In this document: positions 35,601 through 47,700 of the stretch, piece by piece | Position numbering within the stretch: position 1 is the stretch's first letter | Layout of the letters: each line of letters starts with the position of its first letter | Assembly: GCA_020137815.1 (NCBI GenBank) | Contig: CM035353.1 | Coordinates: 2,558,982-2,622,981 of the forward strand | Direction of reading: 5' to 3' | Length of the DNA stretch: 64,000 nt | From: Hormiphora californensis | Taxonomy: Eukaryota; Ctenophora; Tentaculata; Cydippida; Pleurobrachiidae | Notes under the pieces: model-generated | What the model was told of the DNA's origin: nothing | Seen by the model: only the letters and a program-made list of their open reading frames with translations | The model's database searches: none | Position numbers and translations under genes: made by a program

Positions 35601-38600
35601 TGTCGACTGCTGTAATATAACAGTTCGTTAGCCGAACCCCCCCCCCCCGGGGATTTGTGCAGTGGAGGTCATAGACCTCTCAATACCAGGCACAGCTTGA
35701 TACGGGGGAGGTAGACAGATCGGACGTAGCTCGTTTGTCTGTATAAACAATTCAAATCAAATCTACACTTATACCGCTCTACTCCAAGTGTTTACACATC
35801 ATCGAGTTTATAGATATTTATCAATTAGTACTTGCTGTATCATTATAGATATACTCATATCTAACGGTATTACTGCAGAGCGAGCGGTAAATTAAAGTGC
35901 TCGCAAAAGCTCAAGATTATTGACTAATTTTACCAAGAACTGTGTAAACAATTTGCGCTTGCCAGCGCTGTGATTTACCTGCTAAATGTAGTTCCGTCTA
36001 CACAGATGGCATCATCTTCCGCTGGGTCGGGACATTCGTAGTTGCACGTGCAAACTCCTGAGCCGCGCATGTTTACACACTGCTCCCTGAATCCGCATTC
36101 CACGTTTTGGCATGGGTCTGTAAAAAGTTAAAATCACATAGCTTTTCATGGTTTATATTGGAAAAGTCTGCCAATATAATTGTTCCACTGGTGGTAAATT
36201 TCTTATTGATCTTTCGAGTGAAATGGTATATCGTCTAGAATATGAACTATTAGACTGATGATGCATCATGATGAAGAGACACTTCATTTGTCAAAATAAT
36301 CACCTAGTTCAGATATATATGTTTCTACTTTCTAGAACTCTTCAGATAACAAAATTATCTCGAATATATAGTTAGATCGCACCAGACTTTATTTCTTTGT
36401 GAAAATTCGACCGGTAATCTTCGTATCGACTATGGAACTTCATATTGCCCATATGTTTATTGGATTAGATGAATATATTTTCGCCAAGGAATTTAGACCA
36501 CAGCTTCGTTGATCTGCCTAGAACCCTCAGACACTTCATTTTATGAAATAAAATGCAGTGTGAGCTACATGACGCAGCCAAGGTGAAGTTTCTAGATATT
36601 ATCATGGGGTTACAGTTTAAGCTAATAAGTTGGTGACATAGACACCTGTTGGGGGGTCGCCCCAGGTGTCTATGTCACCAAGCTAATAAGCTGATAAAAA
36701 GTTGCTTATAAGAGGCGCTTACCAACAACACGCAGATCACCAACCGAAACAACTGCCTGACCATCAATGCTTTCAGCCTTACATCGATAAATTCCGTCGT
36801 GCTTCTGCTGAACAGACGAAATAGAGTACACTACTGATAGCTCATTGGGCTTCTCGGGATCGTAAATCCTGTGACAAGATAAGGTATAGATAGTAAAGTA
36901 AAGAAAATCTATAACACAACCCACTATTATATATGATAGGGGAAAGGGGCATTGTTAGATCCACTTTCAATTTCTGTTTATTTGTTCAAACATGAGTTCA
37001 AGGAATTGCATACACGTTCACAATTCTGAGAAAGATGAAAAAACTTTTAAAATAGAACAATACTTGGAGACTTACTCACCAGGAACAACCAATCAGAACT
37101 CGATATTTAGGTCATGTGACTGGTTATCAGCCAATCAGGGACCAGTATATACTCACGTCTGAACGGCCAGCATCCTCTTCCTCTTTTTGTAAGTAGCAAT
37201 TCTATCGTGAACAATGTACAGGTTCATTGGTGCAGGACCCTTTATCGAACAAGTCATGGTGTACTGGGGGGGGGGAATCATTGTTAGAAGGGCGGGTATT
37301 ACTTATAAATCCCATTCGGGAGCTCTGCAAAAACTTCACAGCAAATTGTGAAGTATCTGCAGAATATCTGTAGTTTCGGCCCATGACAGTGGACCAGATC
37401 GCTCAAACTATAAAAAAGTAAAATTGGTCTTTAAGCACGGATGACGATCACATTGCACTATCATTTGCAGAACAATTTCACCAGTTCGTGGTTTCCGTTC
37501 CGACTTTGATATATATATGGTCACTTGAAACAGACCCAGAATTTTATGTCAAGCACATTCCATTTATAGTCATAAAACGAGAATCAATCCTTACCGATTT
37601 TCCAATGTTGATGAGTCGATTTTCAGGCAGACCTTGAGTAAACTCGAGCTCAACATCTTTAACAGTTATAAACTCATCCTGAAAACAGTGAGTGATAGGA
37701 ACCGACCGACACAAGTAAACAACCAATCGGAACTCGTTATTTAGGTCACGTGACTGGTTATCAGCCAATCAGGGACCAGTATTTCGGTTCCTGGTGAGTG
37801 TGTGTGTGTGTTTGAACCTCCCGTACTTCCTCCCACTTTGCTGGTGTCTTACGGGGCCAGCTCCCGGCGAATCAAAATTCTGGCGTTCCTCCCGAGCACC
37901 CCACACAAAGAGTTGCTCAGTAGTTCCACTAGTCAGTCCTGTCCAGGGACCCTCCATGGAGGATCCCCTTCGAGGGAAAGGCTAGCTTCACATTCGGTCC
38001 GCTTTTGTTAAGTTTCAAGCCGGTTACTAATCCAGTTAGACACATAGCTGAGAGCACCAGTGTATTTCCACCAGTCTTACGTTACTGGGTTTCCCCAGAA
38101 GTAGGTATATTGCCGAGCGATGACGCGGCTTCTCTGCCCACACGTAGATGAGAAACGTCATTTCTTCTACCAGCACTTGCCATTTAAGGCCAGAATCCTG
38201 CTTCAGGACCAGAGTGGTGGCTCGGACCACCGATTGGTACTCTATGTACCTAATCGGCCCAGTTTGTAGTGCTTCTTATACGCAGTCTAGTGAAGCGGCA
38301 CTCTCCCTCAAGGGGTGCTCCATAGCCTGTCAGCCTAAGGTGGCAACCATTGGGATGCTCTTTCGAGCTCGTTTTGTACCACCCTTCTACATTTTAATGT
38401 CTGGGCGGCCCAACTCTCCGGATTATACTATCTGCCTGGGGTGGGGGGCCGGTTTTGATTAGGCAGATTCTATTTGAAGAGACCAGATTTCTTTATCAGT
38501 GCAGTTAGTTTGCCTAGGTCGATTTTCTGGTCTTTGTCGTAGATGTTTTGTTTTATGTTTTGGTATCCCAGTGTGTATCTGAGATGATCTAGATCTGGGC

Positions 38601-38959
38601 ATGTTATTAGGACATGTTCCGAGTTCTGTTTTTGGTTGCATAGAGGGCAGTTCGGATTCTCTCTTGTGTTCCTGGTGAGTGAAGATCTCATATAAACTAA
38701 ATGAGTTGAACCAATTGAATATTTGAGTCTGAGGCTATTTTTGAGCTACAACTTGGTTTGGGAACTCTTGGTGATGGATCAAGACAAATAATTTTGATAA
38801 CTCTTGATACAAATATAATTTTGAGGACTCTTATAATACAAATATAATTTTTAACTGACTATATACAGTATATGTACTCACCAAAATCTCGGTGCCGAAT
38901 TCTACGTCGGTTGCTGTTGATAAGGGTAACAGGAAAATAACAAGTAATGGTCCCAACAT
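32648..38959 (-). CDS. secreted Ig - follistatin/Kazal - VWD - C8-like protein (3' end missing)
   Basis: Twelve exons read on the minus strand: 38959-38882, 37678-37595, 37263-37157, 36868-36723, 36117-35979, 34795-34710, 34393-34316, 34036-33934, 33679-33567, 33462-33335, 33247-33151, 32944-32648. All borders are AG/GT and every phase fits, giving 485 codons so far. Residues 1-17 (MLGPLLVIFLLPLSTAT) are a signal peptide. About 28-138 form an Ig-like domain (YTMTCS to DGIYRCKAES). About 139-213 are a follistatin/Kazal module (CQNVECGFREQCVN, then CPDPAEDDAICVDGTTF). About 214-386 form a VWD domain (CSLMGEGHVTKFNGDFFTFK to FCGQIPTD). The last exon is Cys-rich, C8-like (VCGCALGDNINYCYC). Probably an extracellular matrix or adhesion protein. 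The gene continues past a donor at 32647. Confidence 0.85.
33029..33136 (+). mobile_element. MITE-1 copy 3, in the last VWD-gene intron seen
   Basis: cagaaaccgaccgaaacaag to cggtcggttcct, with both CCAAT boxes and GTCACGTGAC. It makes up about half of the 206-bp intron 32945-33150. Confidence 0.9.
33768..33925. mobile_element. MITE-2, full copy in a VWD-gene intron
   Basis: GGGGGAAAACAGTCGTGC at the left and GCACGACTGTTTTCCCCC at the right are exact inverted ends. Inner palindromic pieces are cctcaggttcaggccacgg and ccgtgacctgaacctgagg. Confidence 0.85.
34068..34222. mobile_element. pogo-like MITE, diverged right end
   Basis: TA|CAGTCGGACCCCGATTTA starts the element. Repeated taaatcgggg motifs follow in both orientations. 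In a VWD-gene intron. Confidence 0.7.
34504..34610 (+). mobile_element. MITE-1 copy 4, 10-bp target duplication
   Basis: AGGAACCGACCGACACAAG to TTCGGTCGATTCCT. GCATTTTGGT lies exactly on both sides. The E-box is mutated to GTCACATGAC. In a VWD-gene intron. Confidence 0.9.
34860..35960. other. VWD-gene intron, simple repeats only
   Basis: Contains CA/GC dinucleotide pieces (about 35190-35350) and a poly-C run near 35638-35648. Overlapping plus-strand frames at 35123-35551 have biased CAC/ACA codons and no domain. Confidence 0.5.
36632..36680. mobile_element. mini fold-back element with GGTGACATAGACACC ends
   Basis: GGTGACATAGACACCTG and CAGGTGTCTATGTCACC around a short loop, in a VWD-gene intron. 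Same family as 5591-5645. Confidence 0.75.
37079..37153 (+). mobile_element. MITE-1 copy 5, inserted at the exon 3 splice donor
   Basis: Shortened left end (aggaacaaccaatcagaac), then GTCATGTGAC and GCCAATCAGGGACCAG. ACTCAC flanks both sides; on the minus strand this is GTGAGT, the donor of VWD-gene exon 3 (boundary at 37157/37156). Confidence 0.8.
37694..37788 (+). mobile_element. MITE-1 copy 6
   Basis: aggaaccgaccgacacaag to a shortened right end tttcggttcct, with the intact CCAAT/CACGTG core. GTGAGTG lies on both sides. In VWD-gene intron 1, 16 bp upstream of exon 2 (minus strand). Confidence 0.85.
37789..38458. other. GC-balanced block in VWD-gene intron 1, unidentified
   Basis: Base composition differs from the AT-rich surroundings. 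No domain was recognised in its short frames. It abuts a retrotransposon fragment at 38459, so it may be the 3' untranslated part of that element. Confidence 0.4.
38459..38700 (-). mobile_element. 3' fragment of a second non-LTR retrotransposon
   Basis: The minus strand encodes a short frame with CPLCNQKQNSEHVLITCP then HLRYTLG. This has the CxxC...HxxxxC layout found near the C-terminus of many LINE polyproteins. No RT motifs are nearby. It sits in VWD-gene intron 1. Confidence 0.6.
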
Positions 38960-38999
38960 CCTAAAAAACTGCTGGCTGCACTACTATAGGGAAAACATA

Positions 39000-39600
39000 T
39001 ATTATGTAAAATATATATAATAAATATATCACTCGTAACATATTCTAGTAACCACAACAAAGATAATCCAAGAACGCAAAAATGTCAGCAACTGTTTTGG
39101 GCTAATGGGAACGGTGCAGAAGAAAACAAAATATTGGTAGGGAGAGAAAGAAACATAGATGGAGGTATAAAAGGAAAATAGAGAAAGACAATGCAGAGAT
39201 AGAAACTCTCGAGCCATGGCCTAATTGAAAATCTAGAAGAGATTCCGCGATCAATGCCACCTTTCCCTGTTTTCTATCGGTTACGTGTTTGTCTAAATCT
39301 GATGATCAATGGTCTATAGATCCACCGCCCAAAAGCTGTATTATTTGATCTGTCATGTTGGTAGACAAACTGATATATGTGAAGAGAGATGGAAGTAGAA
39401 ATAAAGGGATGGGTTATAAGTGAACACTAATAGATGGCAGGGCCACTATATATACACTGTTGAAAGATTAAACAAACACTACCCAATTACAGTGGGGGTA
39501 TAAGAGTACGTAAGACCCGGCCCAACTTTGCACAAAAAAGACGAAAGTTTTTCATTTCTAGATGGTTCGAATTCTGATTTCATGACTTAACAAATGTAAA
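39000..39600. other. upstream flank of the VWD gene
   Basis: AT-rich; it should contain the promoter of the minus-strand gene starting at 38959. No clear TATA box or other site that I can defend. Confidence 0.4.
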
Positions 39601-39604
39601 GGAG

Positions 39605-39828
39605 GGGGTAGGCGGACTCTAGTGCTAACGGACTCTATATCTAAACCCAAGGAGGACTCTATATCTAACCCTAACCTAATTACACTAACCCCTAAACTCG
39701 AACCCAATTAACGGCCCTAACACTTCTAAATGAATATAGAGGCACAGCAAACTCTCGTTTCCGGCCTAACGGCCGAAATCTCGAGTTCGCTTTTCGTGAT
39801 TTTAGCACTAGAGTCCGCTTACCAAAGG
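39605..39828. mobile_element. MITE with GGCGGACTCTAGTGCTAA ends, copy 1
   Basis: GGCGGACTCTAGTGCTAACG at the left; TTAGCACTAGAGTCCGC at the right. The interior has repeated ggactctatatctaa and the piece tttccggcctaacggccgaa, shared with copy 2 at 47286. Confidence 0.75.
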
Positions 39829-39946
39829 AGGGTGGTTTGTTGAGACTGTTGGGCGACTTCTAACGTGAGCTCACAGATTCAATGACTATTTGACCTCTCA
39901 GATCCTACACTTAAAGCTACCTGGGGCATTAACTGTAGACTAAATG

Positions 39947-39951
<5 letters not shown>

Positions 39952-40009
<58 letters not shown>
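39952..40009. repeat. (GA)n microsatellite
   Basis: About 58 bp of pure GA. Confidence 0.95.
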
Positions 40010-40012
<3 letters not shown>

Positions 40013-40153
40013 TGTTTGGAGATCTAGTCGAATCTAGATCGAGAGGGGTTGAAAATGAGATCATGATGATGTAGACAGTGGGAGATCTTGAGTGAATTTA
40101 TACGCCCAGAACTAGGAGTTACCCAATCGAAATAGCTGAGTAGGGTTGTAGGC

Positions 40154-40238
40154 AGAAACCGACCGACACAAGTAAGCAACCAATCAGAACTCGTTATTTA
40201 GGTCACGTGACTGGTTATCAGCCATTCAGGGACCAGAA
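40154..40238 (+). mobile_element. MITE-1 copy 7, right end truncated
   Basis: cagaaaccgaccgacacaag, CCAATCAGAAC, GTCACGTGAC and gccattcaggg; the element stops after gggaccag. Confidence 0.85.
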
Positions 40239-40239
40239 G

Positions 40240-40850
40240 AAAAAACTGTAATACAGTTACTTTATAGCCTTTGAGAACCCAACCTTTGTCCTTTGTTGGG
40301 TCAAGCAAGGCAAGTTTATAGTCCAGCTCAACCTATAAAACAGAGTGGTCCATAAATCATGAGCTGCCGGACTACCCTTTATTATATGCAACGCGTGAGA
40401 TAGGTACCACCTGGAGTGCAGCTCCAAGACTTTAACCCTGCACCTTTAAACTGATTATGAAAATTTGGGGGATCAAATATATATATTTTTCATACAGGCC
40501 GAGAAAGATATAATAACTCAATTTAAGATAATGATTTTATTTGATAGCAGCTTTTACTCTTCATAGTTCCAATTCCAGGCAGTCCTCGCGAGAGAGTCTA
40601 TATATGCATGTTTCTAAAGAGGCGGTTCACCAAAGCAAAAGACCAACAGGGATATGTTTTGTGGGATATATATTCTGTATCAAAGGATGAATTATGAAGC
40701 AGATTTGAATTTCAACTACCACTGCAGTGAAATCAGCATCAGGCGAGCAATTGAGTTAGAAAAACGAATAATATATGGTTTGAATCTGGGAGAAAACTGC
40801 AGGGTGATTTGCAAACTAGATGGCTCCACCAGCAGACGAGTTAAATAATC
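40240..40850. other. no gene seen
   Basis: AT-rich sequence. A 64-codon frame at 40654-40848 has no support beyond being open. Confidence 0.4.
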
Positions 40851-40894
40851 GTTGTCTCCCTCCCTCGCCCCCTCTTTCTCTATATCTCTCTTTC

Positions 40895-41055
<161 letters not shown>

Positions 41056-41464
41056 TTCTTTCCATATCTCTCTACCTTTAAAATAAGCCCCGTACGGGCT
41101 AATGAGTGGTAAAACTTTTTTGATTAATTTAACAAAATTGTGCTGGTGGTGAGACGATGGTAGTAATCGATTTAAACAAGATGATAGGAAATTTATCGAG
41201 GGTACGTTCTTCGTCTGCAGCTTCTACAGCACCTGATATATAAATAGAGATGAGAATTATTGAGAGGTAGACTGCAGCTCAGAGGAGACATTGATATAGT
41301 GCGATGTAAACTAAAATATCGATGATCGAAATTGCATGGCCCGCTTCAGAGAGATTTTCAGCTAATTCCAATGACTCCATCATTGATGATCATGTTATTA
41401 TGTGGGGGTCTGGAGCCTAGCTGAAGATGCCTAATATTCTCTCCTGCCTTCCGAAATGTACTAG

Positions 41465-42400
41465 TTGGGTCGGTTGTGGGAAGTTGGGTCTGGAATTATA
41501 AATTTGACTTGCTGATATGTTTAGTGACTCTATAAAAACTCCAAAGCACCATCCCACAGGTCTCTACCACCCCCGGTTCACTAATTATCCGTAATTATGT
41601 GATTTATGACGTTATGGCCAATTAGCACTAATAATAGCAGTTCCTGGTCACATAAAGCTTAGATTTTGATACCAGATGATAGAGGATGACGAGATTAGTG
41701 GGCATACAAAATTTCAGGTCGATCGGAGTTATGGTCGAGGAGTTATAGCCGTTTTTCCGTTTGGCTGGCGGTTGGATGGCACCACGTGGGATTACGGGTT
41801 TAGGTCGTCGTAGGAGGTCGTGGTTGGTCGCATTCGATCGGGCTCGATGAGGTGATCAAAACCTGGTGGGGCCAGACCTTGGCCCCACCCCGTTCTAGGG
41901 TTATTGGGCTTTTTCGGTTTTGGCGGGAAAATATTTTGGCGGGAAACCGAAAAAGCCCAATAACCCCAGAACGGGGTGGGGCCAAGGTCTGGCCCCACTA
42001 GATTTTGATCACCTCATTGAGCCCGATCGAATGCGACCAACCACGACCTCCTACGACGACCTAAACCCGTAATCCCACGTGGTGCCAGCCAACCGCCAGC
42101 CAAACGGAAAAACGGCTATAACTCCTCGACCATAACTCCGATCGACCTGAAATTTTGTATGTCCACTAATCTAGTCATCCTCTATCATCTGGTACCAAAA
42201 TCTAAGCTTTAAGTGACCAGGAACTGCTATTATTAGTGCTAATTGGCCATAACGTCATAAATCACATAATTACGAATAATTAGTGAACCGGGGGTGGTAG
42301 AGACCTTTGGGATGGTGCTTTGGAGTTTTTATAGAGTCACTAAACATATCAGCAAGTCAAATTTATAATTCCAGACCCAACTTCCCACAACCGACCCTAC
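41465..42400. mobile_element. palindromic fold-back element, about 0.93 kb
   Basis: The left end (gggtcggttgtgggaagttg) is repeated as the reverse complement caacttcccacaaccgaccc at the right. The arms are about 460 bp with few mismatches. The centre is near 41935, inside two ggcgggaaa motifs. TACTA lies on both outer sides, perhaps a target duplication. No coding capacity. Confidence 0.8.
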
Positions 42401-42582
42401 TATACCCCAGAGTGGAAATGGAAGACACAGTAGGTTGCAAGTAAATGTGGAGAGGGGCAAAGTATGATTTACAAAAGTATTTCTTTAAAGACACCGTTTC
42501 ACAACTCAAATCTCACACAGAGAACACACGTGGTCAACCAATATTCGAGTATTTTGCAGGGCAGTGTGACAAAGATATAATT

Positions 42583-42805
42583 GGGGGTATCCTGGATAAC
42601 CCAGATAGTCCGGATAACATGTATTTTAAGAATAGCCTGGAGAACAATCCGGGACATCTCCAGGTAGTTTTCCGGGTTATACGAGTTATCTGGGCTTGAT
42701 TACCGGAGTTTTCCGGCTCGGTATATGCTGGAATAGTATTCCTGAACGCTTATATTATCCGGGCTCTCCGAGTTATTTGGGTTATCCGGGATTATACATA
42801 CCCCC
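42583..42805. mobile_element. MITE built of CCGGATAA-type subrepeats
   Basis: GGGGGTATCCTGGATAACCC at the left mirrors gggttatccgggattatac...atacccccc at the right. Many internal gataacc/ggttat pieces in both orientations. TAAT lies on both sides. The frame at 42445-42699 crosses its edge and is not a gene. Confidence 0.65.
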
Positions 42806-42809
42806 TAAT

Positions 42810-43590
42810 GCTTTCTCTCTTAATATTTTATCTTGCCTTGTTCGACCCTCCCTCCCCGCGCCCCGGGGTTTGAACAAAACAAATTTTATCATACTACAAA
42901 CTAACGGCCAATTCTTTCTCTCACAAAATATCATATTCTCACTCTCACGATTTCTCTCGATCTCGCTCTTACTCTTACTCACACTCTCTCTCAGTCTAAC
43001 TCTCGCTCTTCTATTAATCTTCGGGTAATAAAATACTAAAGGGTCTTCAAGATGTCGGCAACTAAATCATAACCCATAGAATTTAAAATACGATGATCAA
43101 CTACAAAGAAGGGTGCTTTGAAAGCACTGCTTTCGTTTTCGTCTTAAGCGGCCAATAAACTCACAATCTCACAAACACGCTCATAATCTCACTCCAGTTA
43201 GGCAGCAATATGGTCCTTTCGAAGTTACCGCAAGGCTGGGACCTATAGTACTAATTTAGAGTTCAACCTCATTGACTGAAATATGGATTTTCTATCGGGG
43301 GGGGGGGGGGGGGTCCTTGTTCTTTATGAAAAGCTCTAAAGCCGGCCCAATCCTAATGTGAATCAAGGGAGTTTTGGCTATTCCCTTGGGCACGTCGCTG
43401 CCAAGTTATTGCCTCATCCCTGAACATGTTCCAGAAATTTCAGGGAATAGCTTTCGCTGAGCCATGAGTTCTGCAGGTCTCACTGGTAGCTATAGTATCA
43501 TGACCTGAACCTGCGATTCACGACTGTTTCCCCTTGTTGTAGGCCATGCAGTCTCTAACTTTAGGTTGGTATTCTCGGTTAGGCTAATAG
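42810..43590. other. no gene seen; degenerate MITE-2 remnant
   Basis: Contains a poly-G run at about 43299-43312 and MITE-2-like pieces at about 43375-43533 (gggaatagc, tgacctgaacctg, cgactgtttcccc). Confidence 0.5.
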
Positions 43591-43596
43591 CCTAGC

Positions 43597-43714
43597 AGGA
43601 ACCGATCCCGACACAAGTAAACAACCAATCAGAACTCGTAATTTAGATCACGTGACTGGTTATCAGCCAATCAGGGACCAGTATTTCCTAATTTCCTTAT
43701 TCGGTCGGTTCCTG
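43597..43714 (+). mobile_element. MITE-1 copy 8
   Basis: caggaaccgatcccgacac to tcggtcggttcctg, core CCAATCAGAAC, ATCACGTGAC, GCCAATCAGGG. GGCTAATAG lies close on both sides as an imperfect target duplication. Confidence 0.85.
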
Positions 43715-44735
43715 GCTAATAGGCTCGGTTGCCGTGGAGCTGATACAATTTGTTTATGAAATCCAAAAAATGGAGTGTGCCATTTGACTTGACTTAATTT
43801 ATTGCTTTAATTCTTACACAAAACATGCTTTTGTGAATTGTGAAAAGCTTTAAAATGCAGTTGGCACCGGATTGAAACCGTGCAATAGCTTTGATCTAGG
43901 CCGGGTTATTCATAGAAGAAGCTCGTTCAACAAGCTATATGTTAATGATAACATGCACATTACTGTATCAGTAGTATTTTATAGATAACTCATTTTTCCC
44001 ATGAGTTATATATTCATTTTTCAGTAATTTTTTATTTATCTCTCAATTTAATGGAAACAGTATACCAATAAGTGATTATGAAGTTTCAGGCCGGGGTTTT
44101 GTCGTCGCTCGGACCGCTGCCGCATAAATTTTAACCAATCAGAGGGCAATTGTATTGTTGCATGGTCGAGTGATCAGAAGACAATGTTTTATTTAAAATG
44201 TGATCATCCATCCATATAATTATATAAATGTAACTATACTGTAAATTCTTGTTCTTCAGCATGATCAACCGCATTACAACGGCCGCTCGAGTTTTAAAAC
44301 ATGTTTACTCTTGCACCCTAGCCTACTGCACAAACAATTGTTCCTTTCAGGAATTCAGTATGCATTCATTTGATACAGTAATCCGCATCCGGCATCTGAT
44401 GAACCCATGACTAGTCGTAATATATTTCATTCTTCACTCTCCATTATTTTTAATTCCCTTCTCTTTTGCTTTTATTTCGGTTAAATAAGGCTTTATATTG
44501 AGCACGTCTTGTTCTTATAATGAGTTATATGTCCTAGCTGTCAGGTGGCATTTGAAAGTGCTTGAATGAATGCGTAAGTGTATACATCATGTACTGTGTC
44601 CCCGGGGCCTATCTTCACTTCTCCCCCATGCGACGTGTTGTGGCAGCTGCGTGCTTTTGAATGGGATATATACATTGCCGTTATGTCAAAACAATTGCTT
44701 GTACATTTTGAAATTAATTTCACCTAATATTTTAG
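43715..44735. other. upstream flank of the Ser/Arg-rich gene
   Basis: AT-rich. A CCAAT box (taaccaatcagag, about 44132-44144) follows gcataaatttt and may belong to a promoter. No coding region is supported. Confidence 0.35.
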
Positions 44736-44740
44736 TCATC

Positions 44741-47700
44741 ATGGTAGCGGAAACCTGCTTGCTGGACAGAATTTTAGCCAAACGACAGCCGTCCAAAATT
44801 GTTACGGGCCTAAAAGATCCAGGCAAGTTTTGAACATCACAACATTTCTAAAAAGGGTATATGTATAATATTCTATAATATAAATCTATAATCTATATAT
44901 GCACGTTTGATATTCATCTACATTGTCTAATTCCCACAGGTATCACCATGAATACCGACCATGTACGACCTCGTAGCAGCTGTAGCAGCAACTCCAGTAG
45001 TAGCAGGTCAAAACTAATGTACCGCAAGCTTACGGAGCAGCTCATCCTCCAGAGACCAATCAGCACTGATCCAGGCAGTCATCAGACTGTCAAACTGTTC
45101 AATTTTGTAAGGTAAGAATTGCGGATATATCGAGGCTGCGTGCTTGGTGTAATTGATATAATATAGTTCTCAATACAGGTTGAGCTTGTGAAATTTTTAA
45201 CACATGGTCCATTGGTACTACTGATGCAGACAGAGCTAGTGTGTAAAACACATGCTTGATGTGAACTAGCATGCCGTGACCCTGGCTTATATTATATAGT
45301 CTACATGTCGCAGCTACAGATATTATTATAGTATTCACTTCAATTCACTTGTTCCAATGACCTGTGATCATGATATCATGATATGATTTAGCCTTTATTG
45401 GTACATAATTCTGTATTGGAAAACGGCAGTTATTTTTGCTGGATGTATGACAATATATTGTGTTTATATCATTTTCGCCTTGTTGTTACTCAACAACTTT
45501 CGCCGGTATATCACCGGTATATCACCTACCTATAATAATACTCCTAGGAACCAGGAACCGACCGAATCAGGAAATACTGGTCCCTAATAGGCTGAAAACC
45601 AGTCACGTGACCTAAATAACGAGTTCTGATTGGTTGTTTACTAGTGTCGGTCGGTTCCTGCTAAGAGCTCTTCATAAACTTTTGGTCGCTCAAACATCTC
45701 TTATTATTTTCAGGGATGTAACAGGTCTTCAAACCAGACCGGACAGGGTCAGCCACTATTCACACAGTAATAACAGTACCACCCTAAATACTCCGCAAAA
45801 AATAGTCGGTAAGTATAATACTTCATGTACATAACACCATTTTACTCATTCACATGATGCTCATTTGATTGTTTTTTAACTTTTTAACTGCTCATGATTT
45901 TCTGATGAGATATAATATACTTTAGGATTTAGCTTGGTAACGAAGGGCTGGAGAGTCAAGTCAGGGGAGCGGTCACGCCTCAAACGTGGGTCAAGTAATG
46001 TTAGTGATCAGGGTAGCTGCGGATCTGCACACTCTGCCAGGTACTAATATTACTAATATTACTAATACATATCTGCTATAGCAGATCAGAGAGAGAGACG
46101 AGAGAGAGGGGGATTGTGTCTGATATACAGAACGTATAGAACTACATTCAGGCCGGAGAAATGGTAGGGAATAAGAACAGCAAACTCACACATCACACAT
46201 ATCTTTTGTGTGCTTTATTTGGTTACGAAATATCCCCTTCGCGCGCTGGCAAGGGAGGGATAACTTCGTTTCCAAGTTCTTTATGGTGGTCCGTGTTATC
46301 ACATATGTACATGTTCGTGTGCAGTACCTGAAGACGTTTTCAGAAACTTCTGTTTGCATTATCATGCACCAACCTTTATTTAGAACATAGTAAATTTTAA
46401 TTTTAATTTATTTTACTATGTATCGTATGTATTAAATATTAATACACTAATTACATGAAATTTATTTATGGTTCTGCTATTTGTTTTTAGGCACTACTAA
46501 GCTGTGACTCTTTTTATCCAATCGTCTGACAAAAGAGCAGTGACAGTTTATTATGCCTGTTTTTATATACCCATATAATCTAAATATATCAGTCATCGGA
46601 AGCTAATTATCTAATTACAAATCGTGTGAGAATGTGGCCCTTCACGATGCACCCAGCCGCACGTTCCAGTGTTATTCAAGCTGTCAACCACACACACACA
46701 TATGATTACTTTGTGTTTTGCTCGCTTGCTCTCTCTTTTCCTATGACGGCCAAAGCTTGGGGTAGTTTTAGGGCTCCCGTTGCCCAATTCAGTACATCTT
46801 CCGCAGAGGCAATTACCAGACAATTACCAGGCAATTACCAGGCAATTAACAGCTCCTTTTTACCGAAGATAACGGGACCATTTGGAAACTCCCAATCTCC
46901 GCTGATTAACAAAGGTATACACATACAATATAGATAACGGCCGGGTCAGTTATCTGATCGCTGAATTATACTCCACGGTCATGGTCACTGCTGCACGTGT
47001 CATTGATCGTTATATAGTCACTACAGACTTCTGTACATATTATCTCTGCAGCGGCAGTTAAGCTAGAATGTCTAGAAGAGTCACCTGCAGCACTGGTAAC
47101 CCATGGTAACCTGGTAACCCATGGTAACCTGGTAACCCATGGTAACCAGCATGATAACACCCCGGACAACAGGTTACCTGAGGCAACTGCTGCAGGGATC
47201 AAGTTAACTGGACTTCTTGAATCTACCTCCCTGTTGGTCGCTGCTCGTCCTAACTGGTAAGTGCAGTAGTTACATGGATAAAAAGGTGGGCGGACTCTAG
47301 TGCTAACGGACTCTTTATCTAAATCCAAGGCGGACTCTATATCTAAAAACGGACTCTTTATCTACAGTTAGATTTTGAAAAAAGTTTAGATAAAGAGTCC
47401 TCCCTGTGTAGACTTTTTAGATAAAGAGTCCGCCCTGTGTAGAATTTTTAGATATAGAGTCCTCTAATACATTTTGGCGCCAAATCCTCCAACCCGGACT
47501 CTATGTCTAAAATCCTAACCCAACCCAAAACCTAACCCTAACATTAGCCCTAACCCTAACCTCGAACACAAATAACAGCCCTAGCACTTCTAAATTAGTA
47601 TAGGGGTAGAGCAAACTCTCGTTTCCGGCCTAACGGCCGAAATCTCGAGTTCGCGGCGAAAGGCGGACTCTATATCTAATTTAGATTTATGTAGATATAG

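Noticed and set aside
42445-42699. 84-codon frame
   Set aside because: It crosses the border of a MITE and ends in its subrepeats.
47520-47570. Interstitial telomere
   Set aside because: Only a few degenerate taaccctaac pieces inside a MITE.
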